From an uncultured Paracoccaceae bacterium (GTDB lineage: Bacteria; Pseudomonadota; Alphaproteobacteria; Rhodobacterales; Rhodobacteraceae): a stretch of 45,854 bases of DNA. Every line of letters starts with the position of its first letter. Positions within the stretch are counted from its first letter, which is position 1. The translations under genes were made by a program, and so were the position numbers. The notes beneath the pieces are model-generated. The model saw nothing but the letters and a program-made list of their open reading frames with translations, ran no database searches and was not told the DNA's origin. The DNA is taken from the NCBI GenBank assembly GCA_937922155.1, contig CAKZVL010000121.1:1-45854 (forward strand). The letters are read 5' to 3'. This document shows positions 16,360 through 24,016 of this stretch, piece by piece.

Positions 16360-17706
16360 TTATACTGCTGCAAAACCGGCGGCGACGGCAGACAACAAGG
16401 TATCGCCATCACCTTGGGTTAACACAAGCGGTGGCGACAGGATCAGGTTTGGTCCTGACACGCGCACCATCGCTCCGTTTTGATAGGCGACTTCTTGGAT
16501 GGTCGTCGCCGTCGCGGCATCAATTGGCTTTTTCGTGGTGCGGTCGCTGACCATCTCAATGGCTGTCATCAAACCGTATCCACCACGGACATCCCCAATG
16601 ATGTCATGCTTTTCCATCAACGCTTTACAGCCCTCATACAATTGCGTCCCGCGGCTGGCCGCATTTTCGATCACGTTTAAACGTTTGGTTTCTGCCAAAC
16701 AGGCGAGGGCTGCGGCAGCACCAACAGGGTGCCCTGAATAGGTATAACCGTGGCCAATCTTAGCATCTGGATTGTTTTCAAAGACATCAATCATCTTCTC
16801 GCCAAGCATAGCTGCGCCAAATGGGAAATAACCATTGGTGATCGCTTTTGCGGTCGCCATCATATCCGGCTTAATCCCCCAAAGTCGCGCCCCCGACCAT
16901 GCCCCGGTGCGCCCATAGGCCGTGATCACTTCATCGGTTATCAACAGGATACCATGGCGCTCGCAAATCTCCTGCACCATGGGCGCAAAGGTCGGATGAG
17001 GCGGGATAACACCGCCGGCGCCAAGAATTGGTTCCATTATCATTGCTGCAATTGTGTTCGCGCCCTGAAAACCGATCTCATCTTCCAACGCCGATGCACA
17101 CAGTTGTGCCAGCCGTGCAGGATCTGTCTCATTAAAGGGGTTTCGATAGGTGTATGGCGCCGGAATATGAAAACATCCTGGCATGAGCGGTTCGTAGGCT
17201 GTTCGGAAATTGGCGTTTCCGTTTACGGATGCCCCACCAAAGTGAGTACCGTGGTACCCTTTCTTAAGGCTCAGAAATTTGGTGCGCCCCGGTTCTCCAC
17301 GCAATTTGTGGTATTGGCGCGCCAATCTTAGGGTCGTTTCCACGGAATCCGATCCGCCGGACGTAAAGAAAGCTCGGCTCAGACCGTCAGGCGCGAAAAA
17401 CTCACCCAGTTCGTAGGAAAGTTCGATGGCAGCATCGTTGGAAGTGCCGCGAAAAGTGGAATAATAAGGGAGCGCGTCAAGCTGGGCGGCTATCGCATCT
17501 TTCACTGGCTGGCAGGAGTATCCAAGGTTCACGTTCCACAGGCCACCAACGCCATCTACAACCTTGTGCCCATCGATATCTGTAATCGAAACACCATCTG
17601 AATTCGTGATGATCTTTGGGGGGTGGTCGATGCTGTCTTTTGGCGACGTCATCGGATGCCACATCATCCGACCGTTGTATTCCTTTAAGAAGTTTGAATC
17701 TTTCAT
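16360..17706 (-). CDS. class III omega-aminotransferase
   Basis: The 448-residue protein is a PLP-dependent class III aminotransferase of the omega-amino-acid:pyruvate type. Asp258 (ITDEV) contacts the pyridine nitrogen and Lys287 (ATAKAITNGYFPFGA) is the Schiff-base lysine; the FTSGGSDSVETTLRLARQYH helix binds the cofactor phosphate. Such enzymes deaminate terminal amines to aldehydes using pyruvate or glyoxylate. It is the first gene of the minus-strand operon, divergent from the aldehyde dehydrogenase gene, which is a common transaminase/dehydrogenase pairing. Its ribosome site (complement of GAGCCTC, read GAGGCTC) lies just upstream of the ATG. Confidence 0.88.
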   Translation of the reverse strand: MKDSNFLKEYNGRMMWHPMTSPKDSIDHPPKIITNSDGVSITDIDGHKVVDGVGGLWNVNLGYSCQPVKDAIAAQLDALPYYSTFRGTSNDAAIELSYELGEFFAPDGLSRAFFTSGGSDSVETTLRLARQYHKLRGEPGRTKFLSLKKGYHGTHFGGASVNGNANFRTAYEPLMPGCFHIPAPYTYRNPFNETDPARLAQLCASALEDEIGFQGANTIAAMIMEPILGAGGVIPPHPTFAPMVQEICERHGILLITDEVITAYGRTGAWSGARLWGIKPDMMATAKAITNGYFPFGAAMLGEKMIDVFENNPDAKIGHGYTYSGHPVGAAAALACLAETKRLNVIENAASRGTQLYEGCKALMEKHDIIGDVRGGYGLMTAIEMVSDRTTKKPIDAATATTIQEVAYQNGAMVRVSGPNLILSPPLVLTQGDGDTLLSAVAAGFAAV

Positions 17707-17877
17707 TTTTTGAGCCTCTTGTCTCTCAAAGGGTTCGACTGGCAGTCACAACCTGTCTTTGTTGAAGTGTCAGTTGCAAATGATTTGACACGAGATACTT
17801 AACAAAGCAACATTTTTCACGTAATCAACTGTCTGCTATGATGCGTAGCATGCATTTGCATGAATAGGACAATACGA
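17707..17877. promoter_or_regulatory. divergent control region, aminotransferase and aldehyde dehydrogenase operons
   Basis: The gap drives both operons. For the plus strand, TTTTCA (17814-17819), a 17-base spacer and TATGAT (17837-17842) make a plausible promoter. Just downstream lies an inverted repeat CATGCA-TT-TGCATG at 17849-17862, where an operator would overlap the transcription start. A second inverted repeat, GTGTCA (17767-17772) and TGACAC (17786-17791) with 13 bases between, sits nearer the aminotransferase gene and could bind a dimeric regulator or hold the minus-strand promoter. No regulator gene lies in this pair of operons. Confidence 0.45.
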
Positions 17878-19362
17878 ATGGACCAAATCACACTTGATGG
17901 CCTAAGGAATTCTCCGGTTCAGGCATTCCAACATTTGATCGAAGGACGCCATGTGCATGCGTCGGATGGTGGGCAGATGAACATTATCTCCCCAATCGAC
18001 GGCACCGTTTTGACCACCACAGCAAAGGGCACGGTGGCGGATATGGAAGCGGCAATCAGGTCATCACGTGCAGCGTTTGAGGATCGTCGTTGGTCGGGGC
18101 AGCCTCCTGCAGCTCGCAAAAAAGTAATGATGAAATGGGCCGAACTGATCGAAGCAAACGCTCTGGAACTTGCGGTATTGGGGGTGCGAGACAACGGCAC
18201 TGAAATTGGAATGGCCATCAAAGCTGAGCCAGGCTCGGCCGCTGCGACGATCCGTTACTACGCTGAAGCTTTAGACAAAATATACGGCGAAATCGCGCCG
18301 ACATCGTCAGATGTTCTGGGTCTGATCCATAGAGAACCGATTGGCGTGGTTGGTGCCATCATCCCATGGAATTTCCCGATGATGATCGGTGCGTGGAAAT
18401 TAGCTCCAGCCTTAGCCATGGGCAATTGCGTTGTGCTAAAGCCGTCTGAAACAGCCTCTCTTTCACTGATGCGGATGTGTGAATTGGCGTTGGAAGCGGG
18501 CTTGCCCCCCGGCGTGTTAAATGCAGTGACTGGGGAAGGGGCCGTTGTTGGCGCTGCTTTGGGCCAATCAATGGATGTTGATGTCCTCGTCTTCACCGGC
18601 TCAGGTGCAACGGGACGGCGGTTGATGGAATATGCCGCGCGCTCGAACATGAAACGTGTCTATCTAGAGCTTGGTGGTAAATCACCCAACATCATTTTCG
18701 CAGACGCGCCAAATCTGACAGAGGCCGCAAAGGTAACCGCCGCTGGTATTTTTAGAAATTCAGGGCAGGTCTGTGTCGCGGGTTCACGACTTTTGGTCGA
18801 GGCGTCCATACATGATGATTTTGTGGCTGAGGTCGTGAAAGCCACCCAAGCGATGCGCGTCGGTGATCCCCTTAGGTTGGATACGGATATCGGTGCAGTG
18901 AATTCACAAGCGCAGTTGGATCAGAACCTCAGCTTTGTTGAAACGGCCCAAAGCGAGGGCGGTCAAATCGTGACCGGAGGAACACGCATTCTAGAGGAAA
19001 CGGGCGGCTATTACATGGACCCGACAATTGTGACGGATGTGAAAAAAGCCGCCACGCTGTCCCAGCAAGAAGTCTTTGGTCCCGTGTTGGCAGTAACGCC
19101 GTTCACGACGGACGATGAAGCCGTGGATTTGGCAAATTCTACTGTCTACGGTCTGGCTGGTGCCGTTTGGACGTCAAATCTAAGCCGCGCACACAACATG
19201 GTGCGCCGTGTGCGTACAGGCGTCATGCATGTAAACACATACGGCGGAGCAGACGGGACAGTGCCCTTGGGTGGCGTTCGTCAGTCAGGCAATGGATCCG
19301 ACAAATCCTTGCACGCACTCGAAAAATACATCGACCTCAAAACAGCTTGGATCAAACTATGA
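17878..19362 (+). CDS. NAD(P)-dependent aldehyde dehydrogenase
   Basis: The protein (494 residues from ATG 17878) is a classical ALDH: the IPWNFPM motif, Glu264 in LELGGKSPN as general base, and nucleophile Cys299 in GQVCVAGS. An in-frame ATG at 17860 would add six residues, but it lies inside an inverted repeat and has no ribosome site, whereas AGGA precedes 17878 by nine bases. It oxidises an aldehyde to a carboxylate, most likely the product of the transaminase or phospho-lyase encoded divergently. An aromatic aldehyde such as 3,4-dihydroxyphenylacetaldehyde is also possible, since the hpa operon follows. Its stop overlaps the next ATG. Confidence 0.92.
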   Translation: MDQITLDGLRNSPVQAFQHLIEGRHVHASDGGQMNIISPIDGTVLTTTAKGTVADMEAAIRSSRAAFEDRRWSGQPPAARKKVMMKWAELIEANALELAVLGVRDNGTEIGMAIKAEPGSAAATIRYYAEALDKIYGEIAPTSSDVLGLIHREPIGVVGAIIPWNFPMMIGAWKLAPALAMGNCVVLKPSETASLSLMRMCELALEAGLPPGVLNAVTGEGAVVGAALGQSMDVDVLVFTGSGATGRRLMEYAARSNMKRVYLELGGKSPNIIFADAPNLTEAAKVTAAGIFRNSGQVCVAGSRLLVEASIHDDFVAEVVKATQAMRVGDPLRLDTDIGAVNSQAQLDQNLSFVETAQSEGGQIVTGGTRILEETGGYYMDPTIVTDVKKAATLSQQEVFGPVLAVTPFTTDDEAVDLANSTVYGLAGAVWTSNLSRAHNMVRRVRTGVMHVNTYGGADGTVPLGGVRQSGNGSDKSLHALEKYIDLKTAWIKL

Positions 19363-20591
19363 GTGCGAAGACGATCTTGGTTGTCGGCACTTACGACACA
19401 AAAAGCGATGAGCTCGGTTTCCTTGCCAGCGTGATCCGTGCGCAGGGAGGGCGTGTTGTGAGCATGGACGTCTCGGTTCTGGGCGAACCGAAAACACCTA
19501 CCGACTATTCGAAACACGACGTTGCCGCAGAAGGCGGTAGTTCCATTCAAACCGCAATCGATAGCGGTGACGAAAACCACGCGATGCAAATCATGGCCAA
19601 AGGGGCAAGCCTCCTGGTGGGCCGTTTGTATCTGGAAGGCATCTTTGACGGGGTGATCATATTAGGCGGGACAATGGGCACCGACTTGGCTTTGGATGTG
19701 ACCTCAGCCTTGCCACTTGGTGTTCCCAAATACATCGTCTCAACCGTCGCCTTTTCGCCGTTGATCCCAGCGGAACGCCTCGCCGCCGATACGCAAATGA
19801 TCCTATGGGCAGGCGGCCTTTATGGATTAAATGCGGTCTGTAAAGCCTCCCTTTCTCAGGCAGCAGGTGCAGTTCTAGGGGCTGCGCGCGCTGTTCAAAT
19901 GCCCGACCCGGATAAACCACTCATTGGGATAATGTCATTGGGCACATCCGCTTTGAAATATGTTGTGCCACTTAAGCCCGCACTTGAAGCGCGCGGATTT
20001 GAGGTGGCAGTTTTTCACGCAACAGGTATGGGCGGACGGGCATTTGAAAGCCTTGCAGCACAAGGTGCATTTGCATGTGTTCTTGATCTTTGCACTCAGG
20101 AGCTAGGCAATTATGAACATGGCTCCAATATATCCGCGGGCGCGGATCGGCTCACAAATGCGGGGGTCTCTGGTACGCCGCAGATCGTGGCACCTGGGTG
20201 CTATGATTTGGTGGATGTGATTGGCTGGCTACCGGTCGCGCCCAAATGGGCGGATCATCCACAACATGCGCACAACCGCCTTTTGACATCAATTGTCTTG
20301 AACCTCAAAGAACGTCTGGCTGTCGCGCGGGCACATTCGGCTCAACTTGCCAAAGCCACAAGCCCTGTTGCGGTGGTCTTGCCAGAACACGGTCTGGGAG
20401 AATGGGATCGAGTAGGAGCTGATTTGCATGATCAGGCGGGGTTAGATGCCTTTTTGGATGAGCTTGAACGAACTCTGCCGTCTCATATTGCCCAGCACCG
20501 CATCCCTTGCCATATCAACGATCCTGAATTTTCAGACAAGGTACTAGAGATTTTTGACGCTTGGTGTGAAGATGGGACCGTTTCCATTTAA
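19359..20591 (+). CDS. UPF0261 (Tm-1-like ATP-binding domain) protein
   Basis: The 410-residue protein belongs to the UPF0261 family, related to the N-terminal part of the tomato antiviral protein Tm-1. Characteristic stretches are VVGTYDTKSDEL at the N-terminus, GVIILGGTMGTDLAL near residue 100, and APGCYDLVDV near 280; the first half is thought to form a Rossmann-like ATP-binding domain. ATG 19359 overlaps the ALDH stop (ATGA), so the two are coupled; the longer frame upstream runs through ALDH codons and is not real. No biochemical role is established for bacterial members that I know of. Coupling to a dehydrogenase hints at a catabolic task. It ends four bases inside the convergent marR gene. 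Confidence 0.85.
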   Translation: MSAKTILVVGTYDTKSDELGFLASVIRAQGGRVVSMDVSVLGEPKTPTDYSKHDVAAEGGSSIQTAIDSGDENHAMQIMAKGASLLVGRLYLEGIFDGVIILGGTMGTDLALDVTSALPLGVPKYIVSTVAFSPLIPAERLAADTQMILWAGGLYGLNAVCKASLSQAAGAVLGAARAVQMPDPDKPLIGIMSLGTSALKYVVPLKPALEARGFEVAVFHATGMGGRAFESLAAQGAFACVLDLCTQELGNYEHGSNISAGADRLTNAGVSGTPQIVAPGCYDLVDVIGWLPVAPKWADHPQHAHNRLLTSIVLNLKERLAVARAHSAQLAKATSPVAVVLPEHGLGEWDRVGADLHDQAGLDAFLDELERTLPSHIAQHRIPCHINDPEFSDKVLEIFDAWCEDGTVSI

Positions 20592-21025
20592 GTCCGTGCG
20601 CCAGGATCCAGCATTTCCAGCAGGTCCAACAAGGTCTCATAGTTGTCGTGACCTAAAGTGGCTTTGAAACCTGTAACGATCTCGGCTGCCCGCGCGGCGC
20701 GCTCATCAATAATTAACTGGCCCGCAGGCGTAATTTCAACGAACTGACGCCGACGGTCTTTTTCATCACGGGTCTGAGAAACCAATCCCTTGTCTCGCAA
20801 TGTGGCTGCAATTCTGGTCAGGCTCGGAAACAACAAACTGGACCGATCTGCCAGCGTTTTTGTGTCCATCACGCCAAACTCAGACAACACCCGCAAAACA
20901 CGCCACTGTTGTTCAGTAATGCCCGTCTCAGACAGCATCTCGCGGATCGGTGCCATTATGCCTTCACGCGCGCGGATCAACGCAATTGGCAAAGAGCGTG
21001 CAGTTGAAGGAAGATTTTTGCTCAT
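20588..21025 (-). CDS. hpaR: MarR-family repressor, HpaR type
   Basis: The 145-residue protein is a MarR winged-helix regulator. The N-terminus (LPIALIRAREGIMAPIREML..GITEQQWRVLRVL) is the pattern of HpaR, the repressor of homoprotocatechuate degradation operons, and the wing follows in TRDEKDRRRQFVEITPAG. It is transcribed divergently from hpaF, as HpaR often is from its target genes. It probably binds the palindrome at 21111-21122 and is released by an aromatic pathway compound (in the known system 4-hydroxyphenylacetate or homoprotocatechuate). Its 3' end overlaps the UPF0261 gene by four bases, tail to tail. Confidence 0.88.
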   Translation of the reverse strand: MSKNLPSTARSLPIALIRAREGIMAPIREMLSETGITEQQWRVLRVLSEFGVMDTKTLADRSSLLFPSLTRIAATLRDKGLVSQTRDEKDRRRQFVEITPAGQLIIDERAARAAEIVTGFKATLGHDNYETLLDLLEMLDPGART

Positions 21026-21072
21026 ACTTTTCTCAAGTTGGTTAAAGCCATCAATTGCCGGCGAAGATCATA

Positions 21073-21122
21073 TTGACAACACATCACAAAATTACCTAAT
21101 TTTGCAACAATTAACATGTTAA
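21073..21122 (+). promoter_or_regulatory. hpaF promoter with MarR-type palindromic operator
   Basis: TTGACA at 21073-21078, an 18-base spacer and TAATTT at 21097-21102 make a good promoter. The expected start point falls just before the perfect 12-bp palindrome TTAACATGTTAA at 21111-21122, whose end runs into the AAGGA ribosome site of hpaF. A repressor bound there would block both transcription and initiation. The divergent hpaR gene makes HpaR the natural ligand. A one-mismatch copy occurs at 6537-6548. Confidence 0.65.
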
Positions 21123-21131
21123 GGAAGTGAC

Positions 21132-21518
21132 GTGCCTCATTTTCATATCGATTATTCTACCAATCTAGAGAATGTCTTGGACATGACAGCCCTATGTGAA
21201 GAAATCAGGTCGGTTGCCGCTAAGATTGAGACGTTCCCAACGGCAGGAATTCGCGTTCGTGCGACCCGTGTTGACCACTTTGCCATCGCTGACGGAGATG
21301 CAAAACATGGGTTTGTGGATCTCTCAATCCGCCTAAGGGAAGGGCGGCCAGACGATGTAAAATCTGATGCCGTCGAACGCATATTTTCTGCGCTCAAAAA
21401 ATTTGCAGCGCCAGCAATGCAAACCCATTCAATCGCTTTGTCAGCCGAAATGCGCGATATTGATGCGGCACTTTCACCCAAATTCGGAAACATCCGCGAC
21501 CATATGAAGGGTCAATAA
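21132..21518 (+). CDS. hpaF: 5-carboxymethyl-2-hydroxymuconate delta-isomerase
   Basis: The 128-residue protein matches HpaF/CHMI, a small trimeric isomerase of the tautomerase superfamily that moves a double bond in 5-carboxymethyl-2-hydroxymuconate in the homoprotocatechuate meta-cleavage pathway. After removal of the initiator, Pro2 is the catalytic base, as in MPHFHIDYS here. The start is GTG 21132 with AAGGA seven bases upstream. Later conserved stretches are THSIALSAEMRDID and the basic C-terminus. It is the first gene of the hpa operon; its TAA overlaps the hpaE start by one base. Confidence 0.9.
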   Translation: MPHFHIDYSTNLENVLDMTALCEEIRSVAAKIETFPTAGIRVRATRVDHFAIADGDAKHGFVDLSIRLREGRPDDVKSDAVERIFSALKKFAAPAMQTHSIALSAEMRDIDAALSPKFGNIRDHMKGQ

Positions 21519-23026
21519 TGATGCTTGAAAACAACATTCAAAAGCTGAGTGGTTACATTCAAAAATTCCGCTCATCGGGTGTTCAAAACCGTATCGCGGG
21601 ACAGGATATCGATGGCGCAGGGGGGACGTTCCAAACGATTTCGCCCGTCGACAAAAGTTTGATTTGCGATGTGGCTTTGGGCTCTGCGTCCGATATCGAT
21701 GCGGCTGCCAACGCCGCCACTCAATCCTTTGCCGCTTGGCGCGACATGCCCGCGTCACAGCGCCGAAAAATTCTGATTGCCATAGCCCAAGGCATCGAAG
21801 CGCGTGCCGAAGAGATCGCCCTCTGCGAGTGTTGGGACACGGGCCAAGCGTTCAAATTTATGTCTAAGGCCGCGATACGGGGCGCTGAAAATTTTCGGTA
21901 TTTCGCAGACCAAGTTATTCAGGCCCGCGATGGTCAGCATCTGAAATCGCCGACATTGATGAATATAACATCGCGTGTGCCGATTGGACCTGTTGGCGTC
22001 ATTACACCGTGGAACACACCATTTATGCTATCCACTTGGAAGATCGCACCTGCTTTGGCAGCGGGTTGTACTGTCGTTCACAAACCTGCTGAGGCGTCGC
22101 CATTAACGGCCCGCCTTTTGGTCGAAATTGCAGAAGAGGCCGGGTTGCCGCCGGGTGTGCTAAATACCGTAAACGGCTTTGGCGATGACGCCGGCCGCGC
22201 GTTGTGCGAGCATCCAAAGATCAAAGCGATCGCCTTCGTCGGAGAAAGCCGCACAGGTTCACTGATTATGAAACAAGGGGCGGACACGCTAAAACGTAAC
22301 CACCTTGAACTGGGCGGTAAGAACCCTGTCATCGTGTTTGATGACGCAGATCTTGATCGTGCTTTAGATGCTGTCATCTTTATGATTTATTCGATCAACG
22401 GCGAACGATGCACGTCATCGTCTCGTTTGCTGATCCAAGACACGATCCGCGACGAATTCGAAGCTAAGTTGATTGAACGTGTGAACAACATCAAAGTCGG
22501 CCATCCGCTGGACCCCCAAACCGAAATTGGACCGCTAATCAGCCAAGAGCATTTCGACAAAGTCACCAGCTATTTTGAGACTGCCAAAACGGATGGCGCG
22601 ACGATTGCAGCAGGTGGTGAAGCGATCGGAAATGAGGGATTTTTTGTGAAACCGACACTTTTCACAGATGCGAACAATGAAATGCGCATTGCGCGTGAAG
22701 AAATTTTTGGTCCTGTTCTGACATCCATCCCATTTTCGACAGAGGATGACGCTTTGGCCATCGCCAATGACACCCCCTATGGGCTGACGGGTTACGTCTG
22801 GACCAACGATTTGACCCGTGCTTTGCGTTTCACAGACAAGCTTGAAGCAGGCATGATCTGGGTGAACTCCGAGAATGTGCGTCACTTGCCAACGCCGTTT
22901 GGTGGGGTGAAATCATCAGGGATTGGCCGTGATGGCGGTGATTGGTCGTTCGAATTCTATATGGAACAAAAACACATAGGCTTTGCAATGGGGCAGCATA
23001 AAATCACAAAATTGGGAGCCCTCTGA
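21518..23026 (+). CDS. hpaE: 5-carboxymethyl-2-hydroxymuconate semialdehyde dehydrogenase
   Basis: The 502-residue ALDH-superfamily enzyme oxidises the ring-cleavage product CHMS to the dicarboxylate with NAD. Glu264 (LELGGKNP) and Cys298 (GERCTSSSR) are the catalytic pair; GERCTSSSR is characteristic of the HpaE/HMSD branch. The start is ATG 21518, overlapping the hpaF stop; a second ATG follows at once. It is distinct in sequence from the ALDH at 17878, so the cluster has two dehydrogenases with separate jobs. Its stop overlaps hpaD (TGATG). Confidence 0.93.
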   Translation: MMLENNIQKLSGYIQKFRSSGVQNRIAGQDIDGAGGTFQTISPVDKSLICDVALGSASDIDAAANAATQSFAAWRDMPASQRRKILIAIAQGIEARAEEIALCECWDTGQAFKFMSKAAIRGAENFRYFADQVIQARDGQHLKSPTLMNITSRVPIGPVGVITPWNTPFMLSTWKIAPALAAGCTVVHKPAEASPLTARLLVEIAEEAGLPPGVLNTVNGFGDDAGRALCEHPKIKAIAFVGESRTGSLIMKQGADTLKRNHLELGGKNPVIVFDDADLDRALDAVIFMIYSINGERCTSSSRLLIQDTIRDEFEAKLIERVNNIKVGHPLDPQTEIGPLISQEHFDKVTSYFETAKTDGATIAAGGEAIGNEGFFVKPTLFTDANNEMRIAREEIFGPVLTSIPFSTEDDALAIANDTPYGLTGYVWTNDLTRALRFTDKLEAGMIWVNSENVRHLPTPFGGVKSSGIGRDGGDWSFEFYMEQKHIGFAMGQHKITKLGAL

Positions 23027-24009
23027 TGCCAGTACCCGCCCCAAACCTATACCCCGATTTCAACACAATCCGGTTGAGCCACGCGTGCCTGAACGTCAAA
23101 GACTTAGCCGTCTCCAAGACTTTTTATACCGAAATTTTGGGCATGCAGGTCACTGACGAGGATGACAGTCATGTCTATCTGCGCGCCATGGAGGAACGTG
23201 GACATCATTGCGTGATTTTGCAGCAATCGAACCAACCCGGCACAGTTGCTGTTATGGGTTTCAAAACCTTTGATGAAGAAGACCTCGATCGCGCCAAAGC
23301 CTATTTTGAAGCGAAAGGCCGCCCAACATCTTGGGTGGACCGTCCCTACCAAGGACGCACGTTGCTGACGTCTGACAACATGGGCATTCCACTAGAATTT
23401 TATCACAAAATGGATCGCCTACCGTCTATTCACCAAAATTACGCTCTTTATCGCGGGGTCAAACCGCTACGGATTGACCACTTTAACTGCTTTAGTCACG
23501 ACGTGGATGCCTCCGTGGCGTTTTACAGCGATTTCGGTTTCAGAGTGACAGAATACACCGAGGATGCAGTAAGTGGAAAGCTCTGGGCAGCTTGGATGCA
23601 CCGGAAAGGTGGCGTTCATGACATGGCGTTTACCAATGGGACTGGCCCGCGCATGCATCACATTGCGTTTTGGGTGCCAACGCCTCTGAATATAATTGAT
23701 TTGCTCGATCTGATGGCGACCACGGGTTACGTGAACAACATCGAACGTGGGCCCGGACGCCACGGGATTTCTAATGCGTTCTTTCTCTATATCCTTGATC
23801 CAGACGGGCACAGGATTGAAATCTATTGCTCGGACTATCAGACAGTTGATCCAGATTTGGAACCGATCAAATGGGACCTCAAAGATCCACAACGCCAAAC
23901 GCTCTGGGGTGCGGCCGCCCCGGAAAGTTGGTTTAAGAACGGCTCAAAATTTGTGGGCGTAGAAACCCAAGACTCGACCATCGCCGCAAGCCCAATTGTT
24001 GCGCCGTGA
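23026..24009 (+). CDS. hpaD: 3,4-dihydroxyphenylacetate 2,3-dioxygenase (type I extradiol, VOC fold)
   Basis: The 327-residue protein has two vicinal-oxygen-chelate modules and belongs to the type I homoprotocatechuate 2,3-dioxygenases known from Brevibacterium and Arthrobacter; the E. coli HpaD is an unrelated type. Ligands fit the known His155/His214/Glu267 set: His152 (RIDHFNCF), His211 or 212 (RMHHIAFW) and Glu265 (HRIEIYCSDY). It opens the ring of homoprotocatechuate next to the hydroxyl pair to give CHMS, the HpaE substrate. It is the ring-cleaving step of this operon. It overlaps hpaE by one base and ends seven bases before the decarboxylase ATG. Confidence 0.92.
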   Translation: MPVPAPNLYPDFNTIRLSHACLNVKDLAVSKTFYTEILGMQVTDEDDSHVYLRAMEERGHHCVILQQSNQPGTVAVMGFKTFDEEDLDRAKAYFEAKGRPTSWVDRPYQGRTLLTSDNMGIPLEFYHKMDRLPSIHQNYALYRGVKPLRIDHFNCFSHDVDASVAFYSDFGFRVTEYTEDAVSGKLWAAWMHRKGGVHDMAFTNGTGPRMHHIAFWVPTPLNIIDLLDLMATTGYVNNIERGPGRHGISNAFFLYILDPDGHRIEIYCSDYQTVDPDLEPIKWDLKDPQRQTLWGAAAPESWFKNGSKFVGVETQDSTIAASPIVAP

Positions 24010-24016
24010 CCTTGCG

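Noticed and set aside
16750-17331. A 193-codon plus-strand frame
   Set aside because: It lies wholly antisense within the omega-aminotransferase gene, is rich in Arg, His and Cys and shows no domain.
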